The notes beneath the pieces are model-generated. The model was not told the origin of the DNA, searched no databases, and worked only from the letters and a program-made list of their open reading frames with translations. The translations under genes were made by a program, and so were the position numbers. Of a DNA stretch of 5,666 bases, positions 1 through 5,290 are shown piece by piece (the first letter of the stretch is position 1; the number at the start of each line of letters is the position of its first letter). Location: the NCBI GenBank assembly GCA_021811745.1, contig JAJZNH010000245.1, positions 1-5,666 on the forward strand, in the 5' to 3' direction. This stretch comes from Acidobacteriota bacterium. GTDB lineage: Bacteria > Acidobacteriota > Terriglobia > Terriglobales > Acidobacteriaceae.

Positions 1-858
1 AAAAGTAAATGCCCTGCGCATCATGCCGGTGGTGCGGTCGGCGATGTCCCAGTTATCCGCGCTCAAACGGGTGGCATCGGCGCCGAAAGTCTCGCTGTCG
101 AAAAACTGGGACGCGCCCATTTTGAATGTGGAGGTGCGCTGGGGCAGATAGCCCCAACTGCGCATCGCAGAGTCTTCAAGCGCGGCACGATGGCCACTTC
201 CGGCAAAATCGAAGGAGAGGTAGGATTCGGCCAACGGTCCCGGGTAGTTCTGGGTATATACGTGCATGCCAAACATGTTGAAGCGCATGCGCAGCATGGC
301 CGCAAAATAGGCCTGATAATCCTCGGAGTTATAGACGCTGATACAGTTCAGGAAATCGGGCCAGGGGAGGAGGCCGCGCACCGCAAAGCGCGGCGAGGCC
401 GCCCAGGGACGATCGTTCAGCGGAAGGACAAGTGGTCTGCGGTCTACGGGGATGGTCGTGCCATCGATTCCGAAGACGATGCCTTGGCGTTCCAGAAAGT
501 CGAAAACGGAGTAAAGAAGAGCCTGCTCGCTGGCTGCGCGCAGCGTGGCTCCAGCAGATGAAGCGGAGATCTCGTACTCCTGTATGCCTTGGAAGGAACT
601 ACGATCGAGGCTGAGAATGAGCACGAGGTCACCCGATCGGGAGTCGCCGCCGGACTGGCGGATCTCGGGTGCGCACTGCAGAAGACGGAGACCCGACAGC
701 AGTTCGCGTTCAGCGAGGCGGACCTTTCTGCTTTCCGGTGCATGCGTCTGCACCAGGATGCGTTGAGGTTGAGGCGTCTGTGCGTCTGCGAAGCGCGACG
801 GCAGCATCGATGCTGCCGTCGCGAGTGCACTGGATTTGAGAAAGCCTCTTCGGTCCAT
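1..858 (-). CDS. Tat-exported glycoside-hydrolase-like protein, N-terminal part (3' end outside window)
   Basis: The frame is open from the ATG at 858 to the window edge (286 codons seen, no stop). An in-frame TAA lies eight codons upstream and AAGGA sits 5 nt before the ATG, so this start is firm. Residues 2-8 (DRRGFLK) form a twin-arginine Tat motif, followed by an Ala/Ser/Leu-rich stretch and a likely signal-peptidase site after ADA at 24-26, so the protein should be exported folded. Residues about 32-147 look like the alpha/beta accessory domain found before the barrel in GH67 and GH20-type enzymes (ALLYSVFDFLERQGIVFG at 113-130). From about 157 (PRFAVRGLLPWPDFLN) and 181-201 (YQAYFAAMLRMRFNMFGMHVY) it resembles the first strands of a TIM-barrel glycosidase. 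No catalytic residues can be assigned because the rest is missing. The GH family is uncertain; an uncharacterised sugar-binding or hydrolase family is also possible. The adjacent AraC gene and sugar-acid operon support carbohydrate use. Confidence -1.
   Translation of the reverse strand, partial: MDRRGFLKSSALATAASMLPSRFADAQTPQPQRILVQTHAPESRKVRLAERELLSGLRLLQCAPEIRQSGGDSRSGDLVLILSLDRSSFQGIQEYEISASSAGATLRAASEQALLYSVFDFLERQGIVFGIDGTTIPVDRRPLVLPLNDRPWAASPRFAVRGLLPWPDFLNCISVYNSEDYQAYFAAMLRMRFNMFGMHVYTQNYPGPLAESYLSFDFAGSGHRAALEDSAMRSWGYLPQRTSTFKMGASQFFDSETFGADATRLSADNWDIADRTTGMMRRAFTF
794..823. repeat. Perfect 30-bp palindrome inside the signal-peptide coding region
   Basis: The left arm CGCGACGGCAGCATC (794-808) is followed directly by its exact reverse complement (809-823), centred on ATCGAT. 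It covers codons 12-22 of the exported hydrolase-like gene (hydrophobic part and end of the Tat signal peptide). In mRNA it could fold into a very stable hairpin starting about 35 nt after the start codon. Confidence -1.
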
Positions 859-863
859 TTCTT

Positions 864-868
864 TCCTT
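864..868 (-). promoter_or_regulatory. Ribosome binding site of the Tat-exported hydrolase-like gene
   Basis: Reading the minus strand, AAGGA stands 5 nt before the ATG at 858, in a purine-rich stretch (GGATAAGGAAAGAA). It fixes the start of the gene; no other in-frame start lies between it and the upstream stop. Confidence -1.
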
Positions 869-953
869 ATCCTCGATTCATCTTAGAGATTTGAGAATAT
901 ACCTCGGCAAAACGCCAGCGTGGGCATCTCGATGGTATTCGCCAGGGTGCCTT

Positions 954-1104
954 CTGAATGAAGCTGAAGGTTCGAGGCGGTTGAGCGGCCGGATGGACAC
1001 GGGGATTTGGGAATACAGCGATAACGGATCACATCATCAGCCAAGGTAAGTCACGGTGACAATGATCTGGAAACCAAGTTTTTTGTCTCTGATGAATCTG
1101 AAGG
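954..1104. repeat. Imperfect direct repeat pair upstream of the hydrolase-like gene
   Basis: CTGAATGAAGCTGAAGG at 954-970 and CTGATGAATCTGAAGG at 1089-1104 match except for one inserted A and one G/T difference. They lie about 135 bases apart in the non-coding region. AraC-family proteins often bind direct repeats, so they could be operator half-sites; this is inference, and chance similarity is possible. Confidence -1.
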
Positions 1105-1134
1105 GCAGGCTGGGTCAAAGCGAACGCGAGCAGT

Positions 1135-1989
1135 TCAGGATCTGGACACCTGCCAGAGCTGCTTGCGCCAGGTGCCCGGACTCTGGCCGTACGCCTCTTT
1201 GAATCTTCGGGAGAAATGAAAGATATTCACAAAGCCGCACTTCTCCGCGATGGCGCTCACCGAAAGGCCGGTCTGTCGAAGCAAGTCGGTCGCGATTTCG
1301 AGCCGCGCGCTGTAGAGCTGCGACATGGGGGTAGCCTCGCCCCGGACGCGGCACATCTTGAGGAGGTGTTGCCTCGAGACCCCTACAGCTCGCGCAATAT
1401 CGTGCAGGGAGAGATGCCGCGCATGCTGCTCCCAGATAAACTGCCGCATTTTCCCAAGGATCGCTTCGGTCGCGGAATTGAGCGCGCTTCCACTGTGCAC
1501 GGCCAGTGCAAAGTCGCAGAACAAGGCGAGGCCGAGGCCGAGGTAAAAGCCATCTTGCAGCGGTTCCTCGGCAAGGGTGCTGGGTTGCGCCCATCTGCAC
1601 ATCTCGAGCAGGCTGAGCATTCGGCCGACGAACGGAATGGGGCCGCGATGGGTCTTAAAGCCGGTTCTCAGATGCAGTGGAACAGCACGGGGAGCGATCG
1701 CACACCAACTGTGGTGGGTTTCGCAATCGGTAGAGAACACGAAATACTCGCGATGGCCGGGGCTCAGGAGGATTCCGTACCCCGGACCCACATGGATGTG
1801 TTCCCCATCGAGCCACAGTTCGAGGCAGCCCTGGTGAATGACAACCAGCTGATAGTCGTGCTGGAAGCGCGGACCGCAAGCACCGCCCGGCGCGTAGAGG
1901 ATGTCTCCGATGACTGTGGCTCCCCGCCTCATGCGGAGGTTTTCCTTGCGGATATTGCTCAGCGGTTCGATTCTGGGTGATCGCGGCAT
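1135..1989 (-). CDS. AraC-family transcriptional regulator with cupin-like sensor half
   Basis: This 284-residue cytoplasmic protein has the usual length and two-part design of AraC/XylS regulators. Residues about 25-110 form a cupin-like ligand-binding half (QHDYQLVVIHQGCLELWLDG at 43-62, then GPGYGILLSPGHREYF at 68-83). The C-terminal DNA-binding part holds two helix-turn-helix units: LSLHDIARAVGVSRQHLLKMCR at 193-214 (read in two parts, recognition helix near SRQHLLK) and LSVSAIAEKCGFVNIFHFSRRF from 242, ending in the family signature FKEAYGQSPGTWR at 263-275. It is divergent from the SDR-dehydratase-hydrolase operon and upstream of the exported hydrolase-like gene, so it probably controls one or both in response to a sugar or sugar acid. 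Start choice: the ATG at 1989 has no clear ribosome site; the in-frame ATG at 1932 (codon 20) has AAGGA about 10 nt before it and would give 265 residues. Confidence -1.
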   Translation of the reverse strand: MPRSPRIEPLSNIRKENLRMRRGATVIGDILYAPGGACGPRFQHDYQLVVIHQGCLELWLDGEHIHVGPGYGILLSPGHREYFVFSTDCETHHSWCAIAPRAVPLHLRTGFKTHRGPIPFVGRMLSLLEMCRWAQPSTLAEEPLQDGFYLGLGLALFCDFALAVHSGSALNSATEAILGKMRQFIWEQHARHLSLHDIARAVGVSRQHLLKMCRVRGEATPMSQLYSARLEIATDLLRQTGLSVSAIAEKCGFVNIFHFSRRFKEAYGQSPGTWRKQLWQVSRS

Positions 1990-2057
1990 AATGGCTTCTG
2001 TCCGTGTTCCGCGTCTCCGTTTGAGGCTGCCGACCGGGACGCCGATGTGAGGACGAG

Positions 2058-2085
2058 ACTAAACGACAGGATTCATTTCCGACAA
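2058..2085 (-). promoter_or_regulatory. Candidate sigma70-type promoter of the AraC gene
   Basis: On the minus strand, TTGTCG (2080-2085) and TTTAGT (2058-2063) are separated by 16 nt and match the -35 and -10 consensus at 4 of 6 positions each. Transcription would begin near 2050, leaving a leader of about 60 nt to the first ATG. The match is weak and housekeeping promoters vary in this kind of bacterium, so this is only a candidate. Confidence -1.
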
Positions 2086-2135
2086 GTGTTAAAGCCTCTG
2101 AGTCATTGCTAGCGCCGGCGTCAAGGCCGGAAAAT

Positions 2136-2156
2136 CGATGGGCGTAAACGCCATCG
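2136..2156. promoter_or_regulatory. Near-perfect dyad in the divergent control region (candidate operator)
   Basis: The arms are CGATGGGCG (2136-2144) and CGCCATCG (2149-2156), around a TAAA centre. They pair over eight bases with a single bulged G. The element lies about 80 bases before the SDR start codon, where an operator or a leader hairpin of the operon would sit. What binds it, if anything, is unknown. Confidence -1.
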
Positions 2157-2224
2157 GCTTGCAGTTCAGAGCGCATGGAGAACGAGGGGACTTTTTGCCA
2201 ATTGCGTCTATTCCAGGCAATGGC

Positions 2225-2234
2225 GAAGGCAGGG
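2225..2234 (+). promoter_or_regulatory. Ribosome binding site that decides the SDR start
   Basis: GAAGG (2225-2229) lies 8 nt before the ATG at 2238 and is followed by AGGG. The competing upstream ATGs at 2175 and 2220 have no comparable purine-rich site, which favours 2238 as the start. Confidence -1.
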
Positions 2235-2237
2235 CAC

Positions 2238-3020
2238 ATGGGGAGACTGACGGGGCGAATTGCTGTGGTGTCGGGCGCAGCCAACGGGATCGGACGAGGA
2301 ATCGCGCTACGACTAGCGCGGGAGGGTGCGGCAATCGGCATTGTTGACACCGATGCTTCTGGCTGCGCCTCTCTTCATGGCGAGATCTGCGATGGCGGAG
2401 GCGAGGCGATGCCCCTAGTCGCGGATGTAGGCAACACAGGAGCAGTCCGACATGCAATCAATTCGCTGGCAGAAAAGCTGGGTCCGCCCACCATCGCCGT
2501 TCATTCCGCCGCCATTATGCCGACAGGCACAATCCTTGAGACCGATGAGCAGGAGTGGGAACGGATGTACGCGGTCAATGTAAAGGGAGCCTATGCGCTG
2601 TGTCGGGAAGTAATCCCGCACATGCTGCATGCGGGGCATGGCTCCATTATCTTGATGGCCAGCATCGCAGGCATTCGGGGACTGCCCGGGCTGGCAGCCT
2701 ACTCTAGCACAAAGGGCGCGCTGATTGCGCTGAGCCGCGCCCTGGCCATCGACTACGCACAGAACGGCATTCGCGCCAATGCAGTGGCGCCGGGGACAAT
2801 CGATTCGCCTATGCTGCATCGATTCGTTGCAGCCCAGGCGGATCCCGAAAAGACGCGAAGGGTTTTTGATGAGGTGCAGCCGCGAGGGCGCATTGGGACG
2901 ATCGAAGAAGTTGCGAATGTTGTGACCTTCCTTGCCTCTGATGAAGCGTCGTTGATCAATGGCGCCATCATTACCGCCGATGGCGGGATGAGTATCAAGA
3001 GCGAACAGCCGCGGATATAG
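2238..3020 (+). CDS. Short-chain dehydrogenase/reductase (SDR), probably NAD-dependent sugar or sugar-acid oxidoreductase
   Basis: The 260-residue product is a complete classical SDR of standard length. The Rossmann nucleotide motif reads SGAANGIG at 12-19 (Ser in place of the usual Thr). Asp37 at the end of the second strand (GIVD) is typical of NAD(H) preference. D63, N114 (NVKG), catalytic S142, Y155 and K159 (YSSTK) and the PG turn near 185 are all present. The usual NNAG motif is replaced by HSAA at 89-92, which is unusual. The C-terminus has the expected ITADGG. The start at 2238 places MGRLTGRIAVVSG at the N-terminus, as in family members; starts at 2220 and 2175 would add 6 or 21 residues without domain match. 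It is the first gene of a tight operon; 6 bases separate its stop from the next ATG. Likely role: oxidation of a sugar, aldonate or keto-deoxy acid in the pathway of the next gene; the substrate cannot be told from sequence. Confidence -1.
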   Translation: MGRLTGRIAVVSGAANGIGRGIALRLAREGAAIGIVDTDASGCASLHGEICDGGGEAMPLVADVGNTGAVRHAINSLAEKLGPPTIAVHSAAIMPTGTILETDEQEWERMYAVNVKGAYALCREVIPHMLHAGHGSIILMASIAGIRGLPGLAAYSSTKGALIALSRALAIDYAQNGIRANAVAPGTIDSPMLHRFVAAQADPEKTRRVFDEVQPRGRIGTIEEVANVVTFLASDEASLINGAIITADGGMSIKSEQPRI

Positions 3021-3026
3021 ATCAAG

Positions 3027-4208
3027 ATGACGAAGATTACCGGATTGAAGACCGTTGTGGTGAACGCCGAAATGCGGAACTGGGTGTTCGTCAAAGTTGA
3101 GACGAGTGTTCCAGGACTCTTCGGCTGGGGCGAGGCTTCGCTGGAGTGGAAAACCAGGAGTGTGGTCGGAGCCGTCGAGGATTTCGAGCCGATGCTCGTG
3201 GGAGAGGATCCAACGCGCATCGAGCATCTGTATCAGAAACTCTATCGCCAGTCTTTCTGGCGAACCGGAGTCATCGGCCTCTCGGCAATTTCGGCGATCG
3301 AGCAGGCTTGCTGGGATATTTTGGGTAAATCTCTGCAGCGGCCGGTCTATAAGTTGCTGGGCGGCGCGGTTCGAGACAAAGTACGGATGTATACCCACCT
3401 GGGCGGCGGAGACATGCGCGCGGTTTACGAATCGCAAAACAGCCTGGATCCGGCAATTTTCGTCGACCGTGCGCTGGAGGTGGTTGCCAAGGGCTATACC
3501 GCGGTTAAGGTATTGCTGACACCTCCCACGGAGCCGCTGAACAGCATCGCCGGCTATAGGCAGGCGGAGCGCATCATGGGTGCTCTTCGTTCCGCTCTAG
3601 GCGAAGATGTGGATATCATGGTGGACTGCCATGGACGCCATTCTCTCGGTAACGCAGTAGAGTTTTGCCGAGTTCTCGCCCCCTATCGGCCGCTGTTTAT
3701 CGAGGAACCCGTACCGCCTGAAAATGTTGATGTTCTCGCAGAGGTTCGCAGACAAAGTCCAGTACCGATCGCAACCGGCGAACGGCTGGTAACCCGGTTT
3801 CAGTTCCGTGATGTTTTCGAGAAGCTGGCCTGCCAGGTGATTCAGCCGGACTTGTGCCACTGCGGGGGCCTGTGGGAAGCAAGGAAGATCGCGGCAATGG
3901 CGGAGGTTTATACGATGGGGGTCGCACCGCATAATCCTCTCGGGCCGGTGGCCAATGCGGCAGCCCTTCACTTCGATCTGAGCACGCCCAACTTTCTCAT
4001 CCAGGAAGACATGCTGACCGACGTTCCGTGGCGCTGGGAAGTGGTGGAACAACAACTGGAGTCAAAAGATGGGTACTGGTTGCCGAGTGACGCGCCCGGA
4101 CTGGGGATCCAGGTGAACGAAGCGGCAGCAGCCAAGCATCCATTTGTGCAAGAGGTCATTCATTCCACCAGGATCCGAGCGTACGATGGCGCGATCCTCG
4201 ATTGGTGA
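3027..4208 (+). CDS. Enolase-superfamily sugar-acid dehydratase, D-galactonate dehydratase (DgoD)-like
   Basis: The 393-residue product aligns by eye along its length with DgoD-type enzymes of the mandelate racemase group (E. coli DgoD is about 382 residues). These use Mg2+ to remove water from an aldonate and give a 2-keto-3-deoxy acid in the cytoplasm. The capping domain holds GWGEASLE (33-40) and the loop WRTGVIGLSAISAIEQACWD (78-97). In the barrel, the metal ligands are D200, E226 (FIEEP) and E252 (GER). H202 in DCHGR corresponds to the catalytic His of DgoD's DFHGR motif; H302 in APHNPLGP is the second catalytic His, and E327 (IQE) follows. K161 (TAVKV) matches the lysine of the second strand. 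All catalytic positions are intact. The substrate within the aldonate dehydratases (galactonate, fuconate, rhamnonate, others) is not certain. The weak ribosome site (no GGAGG) and 6-nt gap after the SDR suggest translational coupling. Confidence -1.
   Translation: MTKITGLKTVVVNAEMRNWVFVKVETSVPGLFGWGEASLEWKTRSVVGAVEDFEPMLVGEDPTRIEHLYQKLYRQSFWRTGVIGLSAISAIEQACWDILGKSLQRPVYKLLGGAVRDKVRMYTHLGGGDMRAVYESQNSLDPAIFVDRALEVVAKGYTAVKVLLTPPTEPLNSIAGYRQAERIMGALRSALGEDVDIMVDCHGRHSLGNAVEFCRVLAPYRPLFIEEPVPPENVDVLAEVRRQSPVPIATGERLVTRFQFRDVFEKLACQVIQPDLCHCGGLWEARKIAAMAEVYTMGVAPHNPLGPVANAAALHFDLSTPNFLIQEDMLTDVPWRWEVVEQQLESKDGYWLPSDAPGLGIQVNEAAAAKHPFVQEVIHSTRIRAYDGAILDW
4204..4208 (+). promoter_or_regulatory. 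Ribosome binding site for the MBL-fold hydrolase overlapping the dehydratase stop
   Basis: GGTGA, which includes the TGA stop of the dehydratase (4206-4208), lies 5 nt before the ATG at 4214. It matches the GGTGA end of the Shine-Dalgarno consensus. A terminating ribosome would sit on the site, so the two genes are probably translationally coupled. Confidence -1.
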
Positions 4209-4213
4209 CAGAG

Positions 4214-5182
4214 ATGGAAATTGCGCCAGATATTCACATGATCCCGGGGCTGGTGGGCCCACGTCCCTTGCAGTTGTTCCTCCTGCACGGTCGCGCGCAG
4301 AGCGTCTTACTCGATACCGGATGCGCTCCTGACCCGGAGCAGATGATCTTCCCCTATCTGTGCTCCAAGGGAATCGACCCACACGAGATTGGGATTGTAA
4401 TCAACACGCACTGCGATATGGATCATTGCGGCGGGAACCGCTCGGTCAAGCGGGCTCAGCCGGCGGTGCAGATCACTTGTGGAGCCCAGGATCGGGAGCT
4501 GATCGAAGATCCCGAGGTGATGTGGGCGCGCCGCTATAACGCCTATGACGAGAAGCACGCGATTCATTACGACGATGCGACCCGGAGGTCCATCTTCGAG
4601 GCCATGGGAGATCCACAACCTGTGGACCGCACCTGGCACGGCGGAGAGCGAATTGATCTGGGCGATGACTGGGAGGTGGAGATTCACCACACTCCTGGAC
4701 ATTCAAAGGGGCACCTCGCTGTCTTCGATCCGCGGAGCCGCACGATGTTGTGCGGCGACGCGGTGCAAGGCGCGTTCTATCCAGACAGCGAGGGACATCC
4801 AGTTTTGTGCCCCACGTATCTTGAGCCGGCCAGCTATCTTCAGACCATCGATTATTTTGAATCTTTGCCGATCGCCTGCCTTGCTACCGCCCACTGGCCG
4901 TTGAAGAGAGGATCCGGTATCCATGAGTTTCTGTCTGAGAGTCGGACCTTCGTGCATCGGGCAGAGAAACTGATCGTGGATCAACTGGTGCGGAGTCCCG
5001 CGGGCCTCACGCTGCGCCAGATCATTGAGAGATGCGGACCGGAGTTGGGCTCCTGGCCTCGGGCCTCTGACAGCGAACTGGTTTACGCATTGGAAGGTCA
5101 CCTTGAGCTCCTTCTTGCTCAAGGCAGAATCCTTCAAGAAGCGGGAACCAAGCCGGCTGTCTTCACGATAACGAATCCTTAA
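4214..5182 (+). CDS. Metallo-beta-lactamase-fold hydrolase with C-terminal winged-helix-like part
   Basis: With the ATG at 4214 the product has 322 residues and begins MEIAPDIHMIPG, typical of the first strand of this fold. A GTG at 4205 (GTGA overlap with the upstream stop) and a TTG at 4202 are alternative starts. The metal site is visible: H66-C-D68-M-D70-H71, then TPGH (H163), GDAV (D182) and TAHW (H227). The second His of the standard HxHxDH motif is an Asp here. LLDTG at 32-36 is the usual early loop. Residues about 239-322 form a helical, winged-helix-like tail (LTLRQIIERCGP; ELVYALEGHLELLLAQGRI) like that of LACTB2-type MBL proteins. It lacks a signal peptide, so it acts in the cytoplasm. 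As third gene of the operon it may open a sugar lactone or cleave a pathway intermediate; this is inference. A quorum-signal lactonase or glyoxalase II-like role cannot be excluded. Confidence -1.
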   Translation: MEIAPDIHMIPGLVGPRPLQLFLLHGRAQSVLLDTGCAPDPEQMIFPYLCSKGIDPHEIGIVINTHCDMDHCGGNRSVKRAQPAVQITCGAQDRELIEDPEVMWARRYNAYDEKHAIHYDDATRRSIFEAMGDPQPVDRTWHGGERIDLGDDWEVEIHHTPGHSKGHLAVFDPRSRTMLCGDAVQGAFYPDSEGHPVLCPTYLEPASYLQTIDYFESLPIACLATAHWPLKRGSGIHEFLSESRTFVHRAEKLIVDQLVRSPAGLTLRQIIERCGPELGSWPRASDSELVYALEGHLELLLAQGRILQEAGTKPAVFTITNP

Positions 5183-5290
5183 ATCCGGCAATAGAATCGG
5201 CGAATTGAACAACTTGCAGCTCGATGTCAACGAGCATCTCACAATCGGCTCTCTTTGCACCGCAAACTGCGCCTTCGCCGATTCAAACTT
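5183..5290. other. Convergent intergenic stretch between the operon and folD
   Basis: These 108 bases separate two genes that run toward each other, so transcripts from both sides should end here. No classic hairpin followed by a T-run is seen on either strand. A 5-bp stem with a 3-nt loop (TTTGC at 5254-5258, GCAAA at 5262-5266) and the 11-bp inverted repeat below could form a folded terminator-like structure. Confidence -1.
5194..5284. repeat. 11-bp inverted repeat bracketing the convergent intergenic stretch
   Basis: GAATCGGCGAA (5194-5204) and TTCGCCGATTC (5274-5284) are perfect reverse complements 69 bases apart. A third, partial copy, AATCGGC at 5243-5249, can also pair with the right arm across a 27-base loop. 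The structure could help end transcription from both sides, but it lacks a T-run. Confidence -1.

Larger units (their letters stand above)
859..1134. other. Non-coding region upstream of the hydrolase-like gene, downstream of the AraC gene
   Basis: This 276-base stretch has no convincing gene on either strand. Both neighbours are on the minus strand, so it holds the promoter of the hydrolase-like gene and the 3' end of the AraC transcript. The only promoter-like element I see is a minus-strand TATATT at about 897-902, with no good -35 partner. No hairpin followed by a T-run is visible after the AraC stop. The stretch carries an imperfect direct repeat (954-970 and 1089-1104) and two copies of GATTCATC on the minus or plus strand, described separately. 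Confidence -1.
1990..2237. other. Divergent control region between the AraC gene and the catabolic operon
   Basis: This 248-base stretch separates the AraC gene (minus) from the SDR gene (plus) and must hold both promoters. It contains a candidate AraC promoter (2058-2085), a GC-rich 5-bp stem with a 6-nt loop (CCGGC at 2115-2119, GCCGG at 2126-2130), and a stronger dyad at 2136-2156. I see no convincing sigma70 pair for the plus-strand operon. The reading frame of the SDR stays open back to an ATG at 2175, so part of this region could be translated, but the domain fit argues against it. Confidence -1.

Noticed and set aside
190..561. Plus-strand open frame opposite the exported hydrolase-like gene
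   Set aside because: Shadow of the minus-strand coding frame; translation has no known motif.
1050..1060. GTCAC-G-GTGAC dyad in the gap upstream of the hydrolase-like gene
   Set aside because: Five-base arms with one spacer base are expected several times by chance in a window of this size.
1071..1084. AAAC-CAA-GTTT stem followed by Ts as a plus-strand terminator
   Set aside because: The stem is four A/T-rich pairs and no plus-strand gene precedes it.
1216..1980. Long plus-strand open frame (254 codons) antisense to the AraC gene
   Set aside because: It lies wholly opposite a gene with clear AraC signatures, and its translation shows no recognisable domain; long antisense frames are common in GC-rich coding DNA.
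2064..2090. CGACAGGATT and CGACAAGTGTT as a direct-repeat operator
   Set aside because: The match is short and imperfect, and the second copy overlaps the candidate AraC -35 box, which alone can explain it.
2415..3437. Minus-strand open frame of 340 codons across the SDR and dehydratase genes
   Set aside because: It spans the junction of two well-supported genes on the other strand, has no domain and no ribosome site worth noting.
5101..5124. CCTTGAGC / GCTCAAGG inverted repeat with 8-base loop near the end of the MBL gene
   Set aside because: It is inside coding sequence, encodes part of the conserved helical tail, has no T-run and is too far before the stop to be a normal terminator.
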